From: Bryobacterales bacterium
Lineage (GTDB): Bacteria > Acidobacteriota > Terriglobia > Bryobacterales > Bryobacteraceae
DNA length: 64,000 bases
Assembly (NCBI GenBank): GCA_016789905.1
Contig: JAEUQC010000115.1
Span: 41,232-105,231 of the forward strand
Direction: 5' to 3'
The translations under genes were made by a program, and so were the position numbers. Of the stretch, positions 49,644-59,194 are shown piece by piece (the first letter of the stretch is position 1; each line of letters opens with the position of its first letter). The notes under the pieces were generated by a model. The model ran no database searches, was not told where the DNA came from, and saw only the letters and a list, made by a program, of their open reading frames with translations.

Positions 49644-50773
49644 TGCTCTATTGGCTCCTCTTCGAAAAACTCTTCCCCCACTTCGGCCCCGCGCGCCTGT
49701 TTGGCTACGTCACCTTCCGCACCGCCTTCGCCAGCCTCTCGGCCCTCTTCATCTCCATCTGGCTCGGCCCCTGGCTTATTCGCAAACTCCGCGAATTCCA
49801 AATCGGCCAACACATCCGCGAAGAAGTCACCAACCACCAGAAAAAAGCCGGCACCCCCACCATGGGCGGCCTCCTCATCGTCATCGCCATCGTTGTCCCC
49901 ACACTCCTCTGGGCCAATCTCACCAACCCCTACATCTGGATCGCCCTCTTCGGCCTTCTCAGCTTCGGCGCCATCGGCTTCTACGACGATTTCACCAAAG
50001 TCAAAAAGATGCGAAATCTCGGCCTCACCGCCCGCAAAAAGCTGCTCCTGCAGGTCCTCTCTTCCATTTCCATCGGTGTCATGCTGCTCGCCCTCCACTC
50101 GCGCGGCGGCTATGCCACCAGCATGAACATCCCCTTCTTCAAGTCCTTCAAACCCGATCTGCTCATCACCGATTGGCTTTCCAACCCTTTCACCTATCCT
50201 TTCGCCTTCGTCTTCTTCTTCCTGTTTTTGGTCATCGTGCTTGCCGGCTCTTCTAACGCCGTCAACCTGACAGATGGCCTCGACGGCCTCGCCATCGGCC
50301 TCATGGTCATCGCCGCCGGCGCCATGACCATCCTCACCTACTTAAGCGGCCACCGCGAATTCGCCACCTATCTCGACATCGTTCGCCTTCCCGGCGCCAG
50401 CGAACTCACCATCTTCTGCGGCGCCATGACCGGCGCTTCTCTCGGCTTCCTTTGGTACAACGCCCACCCCGCCGAAGTCTTCATGGGCGACGTCGGCGCC
50501 CTCGGCCTCGGCGGCGCCATGGGCACCGTCGCCGTCCTCATCAAACAGGAAGCACTGCTCCTCTTCATCGGCGGCGTCTACGTCATTGAACTCATGAGCG
50601 TCGTGCTCCAGGTGGCCAGCTTCAAACTCCGCAAAAAGCGCATCTTCCGCATGGCCCCGCTCCACCATCACTTTGAACTCCTCGGCTGGCACGAAGCCAA
50701 GGTCATCACCCGCTTCTGGATAATGGGCCTCATCATGGCCCTCTTCGCCCTCACCACCCTGAAACTCCGATGA
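49643..50773 (+). CDS. mraY: Phospho-MurNAc-pentapeptide transferase
   Basis: A 376-residue integral membrane enzyme that transfers phospho-MurNAc-pentapeptide to undecaprenyl phosphate, making lipid I. About ten helices are visible. Conserved cytoplasmic loops are KKAGTPTMGGLLI, GFYDDFTKV (DD motif), NLTDGLDGLAIG and MAPLHHHFELLGW (triple-His). The start codon shares its first base with the murF stop. Confidence 0.97.
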   Translation: MLYWLLFEKLFPHFGPARLFGYVTFRTAFASLSALFISIWLGPWLIRKLREFQIGQHIREEVTNHQKKAGTPTMGGLLIVIAIVVPTLLWANLTNPYIWIALFGLLSFGAIGFYDDFTKVKKMRNLGLTARKKLLLQVLSSISIGVMLLALHSRGGYATSMNIPFFKSFKPDLLITDWLSNPFTYPFAFVFFFLFLVIVLAGSSNAVNLTDGLDGLAIGLMVIAAGAMTILTYLSGHREFATYLDIVRLPGASELTIFCGAMTGASLGFLWYNAHPAEVFMGDVGALGLGGAMGTVAVLIKQEALLLFIGGVYVIELMSVVLQVASFKLRKKRIFRMAPLHHHFELLGWHEAKVITRFWIMGLIMALFALTTLKLR

Positions 50774-52080
50774 CCGATTACTCCTCCACCCGCGCGCTCA
50801 TCGTCGGCGCCGGCAAATCCGGCCTCGCCGCCGCCCGCTTCCTAACGGCCCGCGGCGCCGCCGTCGTCATCTCCGACTCCAAACCGCAATCCCAGTCCGA
50901 GTTTCCCCAAACCACCCAAAACGAAACCGATTCCGACGGCTTCAATCTCCTCATCCAGTCCCCCGGCGTCCCCCTCGAACTCCCCATCTTCGAACGCGCC
51001 CGCGCCCGCGCCGTCCCCGTCATCGGCGAACTCGAACTCGCCGCCGCCGAACTCCAAGGCCACATCATCGGCGTCACCGGCGCCAACGGCAAAACCACTA
51101 CCACCGCCCTCATCGGCCACATCCTCCTGCACGCCGGCCGCCACACCCTCGTCGGCGGCAACATCGGCACCCCCGTTACCGATCTGGTCGCCCCCTCCAC
51201 CCCCCAATCCAACGTCGTCCTCGAACTCTCCAGCTTCCAGCTCGAAACCGTCCAGACGTTCAAAGCCGATATCTCCCTCGTCCTCAACATCACGCCCGAT
51301 CACCTCGATCGCCACGGCTCCATGGAACGCTACATCGGCGCCAAGGCCCGTCTCGTCGAAACCCAATCCGCCGCCGGATTCACCATCCTCAACGCCGCCG
51401 ATCCCAACGCCCGTTCTCTCGCCTCTCGCACCGGCGCGCACGTCGTCTGGTTCAATACCTCCACCCCCTCCGAAGATGCTGTCGCCTCCGCCGGCGGCCA
51501 AATCTGGCTCGGCCTCACGCCCCTCATGCCGGAAAGCGATATCCCCCTCCCCGGCCGCCACAACGTGGAAAACGTCATGGCCGCCGCCGCCGCCGCCTGG
51601 CTCGCCCACGTCCCTGTCCCCCTCATCGCCGAAGCGGTAAGGAGCTTCCCCGGCGTCGAACACCGCATCGAATTCGTCCGCGAACTCGACGGGGTCCGTT
51701 ACTATAACGACTCCAAAGCCACCAACGTCGACGCCGCCGAAAAGGCAATCAACGCCTTCCCTGGCGGCCTTTGGATCATCCTCGGCGGCAAAGACAAATA
51801 CTCCGATTACCGCCCCCTGGCGCCGCTCCTCGCCGCCAAAGCCCGCGGCGTCCTTCTCATCGGCGCCGCCGCACCCATCATTCGTCAACATTTTTCCGAG
51901 GCAGTCCCTTCCCTGCCCCTCACCGATTGCGGTACCCTCGATGTGGCTATTCGCACAGCGCGCCGCCTCGCGGCGCCGGGGGATATCGTTTTGCTTTCTC
52001 CCGCCTGCGCCAGCTTTGACCAATTTCAAAGCTACGAACATCGCGGCCGGTCGTTTAAAGATCTGGTTCTCAGCCTATAA
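50770..52080 (+). CDS. murD: UDP-MurNAc-L-alanine:D-glutamate ligase
   Basis: A 436-residue Mur ligase. It has the N-terminal Rossmann part (LIVGAGKSGLAAARFL), ATP loop ITGVTGANGKTTTTAL near residue 105, and LELSSFQLETV with NITPDHLDRHGSMERY in the central domain. The third domain contains YNDSKATNVDAAEKA and LLSPACASFDQF. Its length is average for MurD. It is coupled to mraY by a four-base overlap. Confidence 0.96.
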   Translation: MTDYSSTRALIVGAGKSGLAAARFLTARGAAVVISDSKPQSQSEFPQTTQNETDSDGFNLLIQSPGVPLELPIFERARARAVPVIGELELAAAELQGHIIGVTGANGKTTTTALIGHILLHAGRHTLVGGNIGTPVTDLVAPSTPQSNVVLELSSFQLETVQTFKADISLVLNITPDHLDRHGSMERYIGAKARLVETQSAAGFTILNAADPNARSLASRTGAHVVWFNTSTPSEDAVASAGGQIWLGLTPLMPESDIPLPGRHNVENVMAAAAAAWLAHVPVPLIAEAVRSFPGVEHRIEFVRELDGVRYYNDSKATNVDAAEKAINAFPGGLWIILGGKDKYSDYRPLAPLLAAKARGVLLIGAAAPIIRQHFSEAVPSLPLTDCGTLDVAIRTARRLAAPGDIVLLSPACASFDQFQSYEHRGRSFKDLVLSL

Positions 52081-52096
52081 GTCATGGAGTCGTTGT

Positions 52097-53239
52097 ATGT
52101 CTAAGCGCGTTTCGATGGATTGGACGTTGTTTTTCACCATCTCCATCATGGTGGCCGTAGGCCTCGTCATGATCTATTCCGCCTCGTCCATCACGGCCGA
52201 GTCCCGCTACAACAAAGCCCCTTACTACTTCATCGTCATGCAGTTCGGCTGGGCCGTCGTCGGCTTCATCGCTCTCATGCTCTTCCGCCGCTTCGATTAC
52301 CGCCGGCTCCGCCGTCCCGAATGGGCGTTCGGCCCCATCGGTGTCGTCCTTTTCCTGCTCCCCATCGCCTATTTTGTCGATCCTCGCCACCGCTGGATTC
52401 CCCTCGGCATCGGCAACATCCAGCCCTCCGAACTCGCCAAACCCGCCATGGTTATCTTCCTTGCCTATTTTCTCACCTGGCGCCAGGCGGCCATCAACAA
52501 CACCCGTTTCACCCTCCGCCCCGCCGCCCTTCTCCTCGGCCTGCTTTTCCTCCTCGTCGCCATCGCCGATCTCGGCACCGCCGTCGTGCTCGCCGTTACC
52601 GCCGTCGTCATGTTCTATGTCGCCGGTCTCGACCGCCGCCTCCTCATCACCGCCGGCGCTCTCGCCCTCGTCTGCATGACCATCGCCATCGCTTCCAAAC
52701 CCTATCGCCTCCGCCGCGTCGTCGAAATGGTGGACCCCACCTACGAAAAGGTGGACCGCTACGATTTCACCGCCAAAATCAAGCCCTACATCCTTAGCTC
52801 CGCCACCGTCAGCGACACCGGTTACCAGGCCCGCCAGGCCAAAATCGCCCACGGCTCCGGCGGCGTTTTCGGCCTCGGCCTCATGCACGGCCGCCAAAAA
52901 CACTTCTACCTCCCCGAGTCCCATACGGATTTCATTTACGCCGTCATCGGCGAAGAACTCGGCCTCTGGGGCACCGGCGCGCTCCTGTTCGGCTACTTCA
53001 TCGTCATCTGGCGCGGCATTCGCATCTTCCTGCTCACCCCGGATGACTTCGGCCGCATGCTCGCCCTCGGCTTCGTCGTCGCCATCGGCTTCCAGGCCCT
53101 CTTCAACATCACCGTCGTCCTCGGCCTCGGCCCCACCAAGGGCATCCCCCTGCCCATGATCAGCTACGGCGGCAGCGCCCTCATGACTACCCTCGCCTCC
53201 CTCGGCATCCTCCTCAATATCAGTGAGAACGTCGGCTAA
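52097..53239 (+). CDS. ftsW: Septal peptidoglycan glycosyltransferase FtsW
   Basis: A 380-residue SEDS polymerase with about ten helices that works with FtsI at the septum. IYSASSITAE, RRFDYRRLRRPE, QPSELAKPAMVIFLAYFL, ADLGTAVVLAVTAVVMF, LPESHTDFIYAVIGEELGL and PLPMISYGGSALM are all family motifs. The ATG at 52097 was chosen because it opens the short cytoplasmic leader before helix 1; the open frame continues upstream into murD. MDWTLFF, six codons later, is an alternative start. Confidence 0.95.
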   Translation: MSKRVSMDWTLFFTISIMVAVGLVMIYSASSITAESRYNKAPYYFIVMQFGWAVVGFIALMLFRRFDYRRLRRPEWAFGPIGVVLFLLPIAYFVDPRHRWIPLGIGNIQPSELAKPAMVIFLAYFLTWRQAAINNTRFTLRPAALLLGLLFLLVAIADLGTAVVLAVTAVVMFYVAGLDRRLLITAGALALVCMTIAIASKPYRLRRVVEMVDPTYEKVDRYDFTAKIKPYILSSATVSDTGYQARQAKIAHGSGGVFGLGLMHGRQKHFYLPESHTDFIYAVIGEELGLWGTGALLFGYFIVIWRGIRIFLLTPDDFGRMLALGFVVAIGFQALFNITVVLGLGPTKGIPLPMISYGGSALMTTLASLGILLNISENVG

Positions 53240-54315
53240 TGCAAAATCGCGTGTTCATTATGGCCGGCGGCGGCACCGGGGGGCATGTCATCCCCGGTAT
53301 CGCCGTCGCCCGTGAACTCGCCTCCCGCGGCCACCAGCCCCTCTTCATTGGCACCCGCGCCGGCATGGAGGCCCGCCTCGTCCCCGCCGCCGGCTTCCCC
53401 ATCGAATGGATCGATATCGGCGGCCTCAAAGGTCTCAGCCTCGTCCGCCGCGCCCGCACCGTCGTCGAACTCCCCGCCAGCGTCTGGCACGCCCGCCGCC
53501 TCCTCAAAGCCCACAACGCCGCCGCCGTCTTCTCCATGGGTGGCTACGCCGCTGCCCCCGTCGTCCTCGCCGCCGCCCTCGCCCGCACCCCTGTCGTCCT
53601 CATGGAGCCCAACGCCATGCCCGGCATGACCAATCGCCGCATGGCCCGCTTCGCCCGCCGCGCCCTCGTCAGCTTCCCCGAAGCCCTCCCCTTCTTCCCC
53701 GCCGGCCGCGCCGAAATCGCCGGCCTCCCCGTTCGCCCAGAATTCTTCGCCCTTCCCGATAAGCCCCGCGCCTCCCCGCCCGTCGTCCTCGTCACCGGCG
53801 GCTCCCGTGGCTCCCGCACTCTTAATTTTGCCGCCCGCGATCTCGCTGCCTCCCCCGGTCTCCCCTGCAAGCTCATCCTCCAAACAGGCCGCGACATGCA
53901 CGCCGAAATTAGCGCCGCCATCTCCAATCCCAACGTCGAAGTCATCCCCTTCATCGACGACATGCCCAGCGCCTTCGCCCAGGCCGATCTCCTCGTCTGC
54001 CGCTCCGGCGCCGGCGCCGTCGCCGAACTCGCCGCCGCCGGCAAACCCTCCATCCTCGTCCCCTATCCCTTCGCCGCCGACGATCACCAAATGGCCAACG
54101 CCCGCGCCATGGAACGCGCCGGCGCCGCCCGCGTCGTCTCCGACGCCGGCTTCTCCGCCCCCCGCATGCTCGCCGAAATCCAGGCCTGCCTGGCCGAAAA
54201 AAATCTTGAATCCATGGCCCGCGCCGCCCGCGCCCAGGCCCTCCCCGGCGCCGCCGCCCGCGCCGCCTCGCTCCTCGAACAGTTCGCCGAAGCAAACGAT
54301 TCCCCAAAACAATAA
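53239..54315 (+). CDS. murG: UDP-GlcNAc:lipid I N-acetylglucosaminyltransferase
   Basis: A 358-residue GT28 enzyme that makes lipid II on the inner membrane face. The N-terminal glycine loop AGGGTGGHVIPGIAVA lies near residue 8. IEWIDIGGLKG, SMGGYAAAPVVLAA, NAMPGMTNR and the donor-site block RSGAGAVAELAAAGKPSILVPYPFAADDHQ follow. Start and ftsW stop share a base. All expected elements are present. Confidence 0.97.
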   Translation: MQNRVFIMAGGGTGGHVIPGIAVARELASRGHQPLFIGTRAGMEARLVPAAGFPIEWIDIGGLKGLSLVRRARTVVELPASVWHARRLLKAHNAAAVFSMGGYAAAPVVLAAALARTPVVLMEPNAMPGMTNRRMARFARRALVSFPEALPFFPAGRAEIAGLPVRPEFFALPDKPRASPPVVLVTGGSRGSRTLNFAARDLAASPGLPCKLILQTGRDMHAEISAAISNPNVEVIPFIDDMPSAFAQADLLVCRSGAGAVAELAAAGKPSILVPYPFAADDHQMANARAMERAGAARVVSDAGFSAPRMLAEIQACLAEKNLESMARAARAQALPGAAARAASLLEQFAEANDSPKQ

Positions 54316-54324
54316 AATATAAGA

Positions 54325-55704
54325 ATGTTCTATAAGCCACAGCGTCTGCACTTCACTGGAATCGGCGGCATCGGCATGTCCGGCATCGCGGAAATCCTGT
54401 TGAACCTCGGCTACTCCATCAGTGGCTCCGACGTGAAGCTCACCCCCGTCACCGATCGCCTCCATTCGCTCGGCGCCACCGTCCACGAAGGCCACTCCGC
54501 CTCCCACATCGCCGGCGCCAAAGCCCTCGTCGTCACCAGCGCCGTCAATGAGTCCAACCCCGAACTCCGCGAAGCCCGCCGCCTCGGCATCCCCGTCATC
54601 CCCCGCGGCGAACTCCTCGCCGAACTCATGCGCCTGAAATACGGCATCGCCATCGCCGGCAGCCATGGCAAAACCTCCACCACCTCCATGACCGCCACCA
54701 TGCTCGCCCACGCCGGCCTCGACCCCACCGTCGTCGTCGGCGGCCGCGTCTCCACCCTCGGCGGCTCCAACGCACGCATGGGCAATAGCGATTTCCTCGT
54801 CGTCGAATCCGACGAATCCGACGGCAGCTTTCTCAAACTCGCCCCCATCATCGCCGTCGTCACCAACATCGATCGCGAACACCTCGATCACTACCACTCC
54901 ATCGAAGAAATCCGCCGCTGCTTCACCGAATTCGTCAACAAGGTCCCCTTCTACGGCTGCGCCATTCTCTGCCTCGATGATGAAAACGTGCAGCAGGTCC
55001 TCCCCGGGGTCCGCCGCCGCACCGTCACCTACGGCGTCAGCGCGCAAGCCGATCTCCACATCGCCGCCATCGATCTCGGCCACATGTCCAGCCGCTTCCG
55101 CCTCCACGCCAAGGGCGACGATCTAGGCCAGTTCACCCTCAACGTCCCCGGCATGCACAACGTCCTTAACGCCACCGCCGCCGTCGCTGTCGCCCGGGAA
55201 CTCGAAGTCCCCTCCGAAAAAATCCGCGCCGGGATAGCCGAATACAGGGGCGTCGATCGCCGCTTCCAGCTCCGCGGCGAAGCCGCCGGCGTCACCGTCA
55301 TCGATGACTACGGCCACCATCCCACCGAGGTCCGCGCCACCCTCGCCGCCGCCCGCCTCTGCCAGTTCAATCGCGTTCACGTCATCTTCCAGCCCCACCG
55401 CTACACCCGCACCCAGCACCTCATGGACGATTTCGCCCGCAGCTTCCACCAGGCCGATACCGTCCACCTGCTCGATATCTACGCCGCCTCCGAACCCCCC
55501 ATTGAAGGCGTTTCCTCCGCCGCCCTTGCCGATCGCCTCCGCGCCTTCGGCCATCGCGAAGCCCACCTCTCCGGCACCATCGATAACGCCGTCAATACGG
55601 TGGCCGCTCTCGTTCAACCCGGTGACGCCGTCGTCACCCTCGGCGCCGGCACCGTCTGGCAGGCCGGTGACAAGCTTCTCAACAAACTGCGAACTCAGGA
55701 GTAA
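54325..55704 (+). CDS. murC: UDP-MurNAc:L-alanine ligase
   Basis: A 459-residue Mur ligase, the first amino-acid-adding step. It has an N-terminal HFTGIGGIGMSGIAEIL loop, ATP loop IAGSHGKTSTTSM near residue 110, VVESDESDGSF and NIDREHLDHYHS in the middle, and DDYGHHPTEVRATL with QPHRYTRT in the last domain. MurB and Ddl, which usually follow MurC in this cluster, are absent. ftsQ starts three bases after its stop. Confidence 0.97.
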   Translation: MFYKPQRLHFTGIGGIGMSGIAEILLNLGYSISGSDVKLTPVTDRLHSLGATVHEGHSASHIAGAKALVVTSAVNESNPELREARRLGIPVIPRGELLAELMRLKYGIAIAGSHGKTSTTSMTATMLAHAGLDPTVVVGGRVSTLGGSNARMGNSDFLVVESDESDGSFLKLAPIIAVVTNIDREHLDHYHSIEEIRRCFTEFVNKVPFYGCAILCLDDENVQQVLPGVRRRTVTYGVSAQADLHIAAIDLGHMSSRFRLHAKGDDLGQFTLNVPGMHNVLNATAAVAVARELEVPSEKIRAGIAEYRGVDRRFQLRGEAAGVTVIDDYGHHPTEVRATLAAARLCQFNRVHVIFQPHRYTRTQHLMDDFARSFHQADTVHLLDIYAASEPPIEGVSSAALADRLRAFGHREAHLSGTIDNAVNTVAALVQPGDAVVTLGAGTVWQAGDKLLNKLRTQE

Positions 55705-55707
55705 CCC

Positions 55708-56553
55708 ATGGCTAAAAAGCAGCAAGCCGCCGCCGATAACGAAACCCGCTTCCTCAATATCCGCCGCGGTCTCATCATCGCCACCGTCGCCTCCATCGCT
55801 CTCGTCGCCCTCCTCTGGGGCGCCATCCAGCTTGAATCGTTCCTCATCGCCGACCCGCAGTTCACCCTCGCCTCCCCGCCCGATCCCGGCGAAGACAGCC
55901 CCGCCGTCGAAGTCACCGGCGTCAACCACTCCGCCCGCAACAACGTCTCCGCCACCTTCGATCGCGATTACGGCCGCAGCATCTATCTCATGCCCCTTCG
56001 CCAGCGCCGCGAAGAACTCCTCCGCTTCCCCTGGATTAAGGACGCCCGCGTCACCCGCGTCTGGCCGAACCGCCTCCAAATCCGCGTCACCGAACGCGAA
56101 CCCGTCGCCTTCGTCCGCCTCCCCAATGAAACCGAACTCCCCCTCATCGATGCCGACGGGTTCATCCTCCGCCCCGAAACCCAGGAATCCCTTAATCTCC
56201 CCATCCTCACCGGCATCGATCGCAAGCAAACCGGCGACGAACGACGCGTCCGCGTCCGCCGCCTCCAGAAACTCGTCGCCGACGCCGGCGAACTCTCCGC
56301 AAAAATTTCCGAAGTAGACGCCACCGATCCGGATAATCTAAAGATAATGCAGGACGCAGGCGGAAAAGCCGTTACCCTGATCATCGGTAGCCGCTACTAC
56401 AAGCGCCGGCTTGAAAAATTTAAGCAGAACGCGGAGGACCTCCTCCGCCGCGATCCATCCAAAACTGTCTTCGATCTCCGTGTCGATGGCAGCATCTACG
56501 CCCGCCCCGCGCAGCCCACCCTGACTGCCGAAGGAGTTCGCACCAGTGACTGA
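55708..56553 (+). CDS. ftsQ: Division protein FtsQ
   Basis: A 281-residue bitopic membrane protein of the FtsQLB complex. A cytoplasmic tail of about 25 residues precedes one membrane helix (GLIIATVASIALVALLWGAI). A POTRA domain follows, with VTGVNHSARNNVSATFDRDYG and FPWIKDARVTRVWPNRLQIRVTEREPVAFV, then the FtsQ beta domain. Position between murC and ftsA supports the call. The sequence is otherwise typically weakly conserved. Confidence 0.92.
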   Translation: MAKKQQAAADNETRFLNIRRGLIIATVASIALVALLWGAIQLESFLIADPQFTLASPPDPGEDSPAVEVTGVNHSARNNVSATFDRDYGRSIYLMPLRQRREELLRFPWIKDARVTRVWPNRLQIRVTEREPVAFVRLPNETELPLIDADGFILRPETQESLNLPILTGIDRKQTGDERRVRVRRLQKLVADAGELSAKISEVDATDPDNLKIMQDAGGKAVTLIIGSRYYKRRLEKFKQNAEDLLRRDPSKTVFDLRVDGSIYARPAQPTLTAEGVRTSD

Positions 56554-56561
56554 AGGGCCCC

Positions 56562-57767
56562 ATGGCCGCTAGCCGCGTTCGCCTCGCCGCTGGCCTCGAT
56601 GTCGGCAGCGCTTTCACGCGCTGCGTCATCTGCGTCGTGGAGGATGGACGCATCCGCTTTGCCGGCGCAGGCGAAGTTGAATCCCGTGGCTGGGCCAATA
56701 GCAAAATCGCCGACCGCGAACAGATGTCGGAATCCGTCCGCCTCGCCGCCCGCGAAGCCGAACGCCAGGCAGGCCTCTCCGTCGACGCCGTCGTCGTCGG
56801 CCTCGGCGGCGAAGCCATTCATGGCGATAATCAGGTCGGCAAATACGACTTCGGCCGGCCCCGCGAAATCGATCAGTCCGATATGGCCTACGCCGTCGAA
56901 AAGGCCTGCCGCCAGCAGCTCGATGCCGACCGTGTCCTCCTCCAGGTCTTCCCGCAGGACTTCACTCTCGATGGCAACGCCGGCGTCGTCAACCCCCGCG
57001 GCACCCGCGCCGCCCGTCTGGAAGCCAACGTCCACATCGTCACCACCTCCGCCTTTGAACACCAGTCGCTCGTCAGCGCCGTCCATGAGGCCCATCTCGC
57101 CGTCGAAGAAACCGTCTATGAAGGCATGGCCGCCGCCTACGCCTGCGTCACCCAGGACGAGCGCCGCCAGGGCGTCGCCGTCGCCGATATCGGCGCCCAG
57201 TCCACCGAAGTCGTTCTCTACGCCGGTGAAGCCATGGTTCAGGCCGTCAGCCTCCGCGTCGGCGCCGAACACTTCACCCGCGATATCGCCCACGATTTCA
57301 AAATCTCCTTCGAAGACGCCGAAAAACTCAAACACGAATACGGCTGCGCCATCCTCGGCCTCACCGCCGACAATACCTTCATCGAGGTGCCCTCCGCCGA
57401 CGGCCGCCCCGCCCGCGAAGCCCCCCGCAAACGCCTCAATTTCATCCTCGAATCCCGCGCCGACTTTCTCTTCCGCTATATCAAAAAGAAGATCGAGGAT
57501 TGCGGCATGGACCGCCAGCTCTTCGAAGGAATTCTTCTCACCGGCGGCGGCGCCTGCCTCAACGGCATGTGCGATGTCGCCGAACTTGTCTTGAACTGCC
57601 AGTCCCGCAACGGCCTTCCCGTTGGCATCCAGGATTGGCCCGACGCGCTGGCCAACCCCAAATGGGTCACCGCCGCCGGCCTCACCATGTACAGCGGCCG
57701 GCTCAAGGAACATCGGTACCAGAAGCGTTCTTCCCCTGGCTTTCTAAGCCTGCTAATGTCCAAGTAA
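56562..57767 (+). CDS. ftsA: Division protein FtsA
   Basis: A 401-residue actin-like ATPase that tethers FtsZ to the membrane. Visible elements are the phosphate-1 loop AGLDVGSAFTRCVI near residue 10, the 1C domain, phosphate-2 VAVADIGAQSTEVVLY near residue 205, VGAEHFTRDIA, and the adenosine loop ILLTGGGACLNG. The C-terminal end SSPGFLSLLMSK is a likely amphipathic membrane-targeting helix. It lies 15 bases ahead of ftsZ. Confidence 0.96.
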   Translation: MAASRVRLAAGLDVGSAFTRCVICVVEDGRIRFAGAGEVESRGWANSKIADREQMSESVRLAAREAERQAGLSVDAVVVGLGGEAIHGDNQVGKYDFGRPREIDQSDMAYAVEKACRQQLDADRVLLQVFPQDFTLDGNAGVVNPRGTRAARLEANVHIVTTSAFEHQSLVSAVHEAHLAVEETVYEGMAAAYACVTQDERRQGVAVADIGAQSTEVVLYAGEAMVQAVSLRVGAEHFTRDIAHDFKISFEDAEKLKHEYGCAILGLTADNTFIEVPSADGRPAREAPRKRLNFILESRADFLFRYIKKKIEDCGMDRQLFEGILLTGGGACLNGMCDVAELVLNCQSRNGLPVGIQDWPDALANPKWVTAAGLTMYSGRLKEHRYQKRSSPGFLSLLMSK

Positions 57768-57782
57768 CCAAAGGAAATCGGT

Positions 57783-59015
57783 ATGAGCGAAATCAAATTT
57801 GAAATGCAGGACGACAATCAGGTCGGCACCCGGATCAAAGTGATCGGCGTCGGCGGCGGCGGCTGCAACGCCGTCGCCCGCATGATGAGCGCCGGCCTCA
57901 CCGGCGTCGATTTCTATGTCGTCAATACCGACGTCCAGGCCCTCAACGCTTCCCCCGTCCCCGCCAAAATCGCCATCGGCGGCAAGCTCACCAACGGCCT
58001 CGGCGCCGGCTCCGATCCGGAAAAGGGCCGCCAGGCCGCCCTCGACGATACCAACCGCCTCGTCGAAATCCTCGAAGACGCCGACATGGTCTTCCTCACC
58101 TCCGGCCTCGGCGGCGGCACCGGCACCGGCGCCACGCCCGTCGTCGCCTCACTGGCCAAAGAGCTCGGCGCCCTCACCGTCGCCATCGTCACCATGCCCT
58201 TCAAGTTTGAAGGCCCCAAGCGCATCCGCCAGGCCGAACGCGGCCTCGCCGATCTCGCCTCCACCGTCGACACCGTCATCTCCATCCCCAACGATCGCCT
58301 CATGAAGCTCGCCCCAAAGGGCACCAGCTTTCTCGAAGCCTTCAAAATGGCCGACGATGTTCTTCGCCAGGCCGTCCAAGGCATCTCGGAGATCATGTTG
58401 ACGCCCGGCATCATCAACCGCGATTTCAGCGATATAAAGGCCATCATGAGCGGCATGGGCCATGCCATGATGGGCACGGCGACGGCCAGCGGCGATGGCG
58501 CCGCCGTCAGCGCCGCCCGCGCCGCCATCAGTTCTCCGCTCCTCGAAGACAACGGCGTCGAAGGCGCCCGCGGCCTGCTCATCAATGTGGCCGGGTCCAG
58601 TGCGTTGACGCTCGATCAATTCGCCGACGCCTGTTCGTTGATCTTTGAAGCGACCAAGAACGAAGAAGTACACATGAGCTACGGCCTGGTGCATGACGAA
58701 GGCCTGGGCGACGAAGTGAAGGTAACGGTGATCGCCACCGGGTTCTCCCGCGAATCGGCCATTCCGTTATCACCGCCGCGAGTCGAACGTGTCGCCCCGG
58801 CCCCGGCGCCCATCACCATGCCGTACTTCGAACCGGAGCCCATGGACGCGCAGGTCGAGGAACCGGAGCTCGTCGAACCCGCCCCCGCCCCGCCTTCGCT
58901 TGAAGCCGTCCCCCCGCCTCCGGCCCCGGCCCCCGCGCCAAAAGCGGATGCCGACCCGTTCGACGACATCGACACACCAGCCTTCCTCCGCCGCGAACGG
59001 AAGCTGTTTAACTAA
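57783..59015 (+). CDS. ftsZ: Cell division GTPase FtsZ
   Basis: A 410-residue tubulin-like GTPase that forms the division ring. VIGVGGGGCNAVARMMSAGL near residue 23 and the tubulin signature GGGTGTGATPVVASLAKE near residue 107 bind GTP, and the T7 loop is NRDFSDIKAIMSGMG. A Pro/Glu/Ala-rich linker (about 325-392) precedes the conserved tail DIDTPAFLRR, which binds FtsA. The gene closes the dcw cluster. No strong U-tract terminator is seen behind it. Confidence 0.98.
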   Translation: MSEIKFEMQDDNQVGTRIKVIGVGGGGCNAVARMMSAGLTGVDFYVVNTDVQALNASPVPAKIAIGGKLTNGLGAGSDPEKGRQAALDDTNRLVEILEDADMVFLTSGLGGGTGTGATPVVASLAKELGALTVAIVTMPFKFEGPKRIRQAERGLADLASTVDTVISIPNDRLMKLAPKGTSFLEAFKMADDVLRQAVQGISEIMLTPGIINRDFSDIKAIMSGMGHAMMGTATASGDGAAVSAARAAISSPLLEDNGVEGARGLLINVAGSSALTLDQFADACSLIFEATKNEEVHMSYGLVHDEGLGDEVKVTVIATGFSRESAIPLSPPRVERVAPAPAPITMPYFEPEPMDAQVEEPELVEPAPAPPSLEAVPPPPAPAPAPKADADPFDDIDTPAFLRRERKLFN

Positions 59016-59061
59016 CGCCTCCGCGGAACGCGACGGCCCGGCCGGAACGCGCGCTTAGTGA

Positions 59062-59090
59062 TTGACACCCGCGGTTATATCCTGTACCGT
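59062..59090 (+). promoter_or_regulatory. Possible promoter of the triple-repeat gene
   Basis: A consensus TTGACA (59062-59067) is followed, 17 bases on, by TACCGT (59085-59090), a weak -10. It lies 105 bases before the likely start of the repeat protein. Confidence 0.3.
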
Positions 59091-59194
59091 TCGATTAGTT
59101 ATCGCCTGCAGCATTTGCTGTAAGTGGGTAAACACCGCCGAAATCATTCGGATGTCGAGTGTTCAACACCTGCTGTCGATGAACGGCGAGAGGA

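Noticed and set aside
53236..55107. A long minus-strand open frame of more than 600 codons opposite murG/murC, and similar ones opposite ftsI, murE, murF and murD.
   Set aside because: They are Gly/Asp/Glu-rich mirror readings caused by the strong C-ending codon bias of the real genes. They have no family similarity and lie fully inside well-recognised genes.
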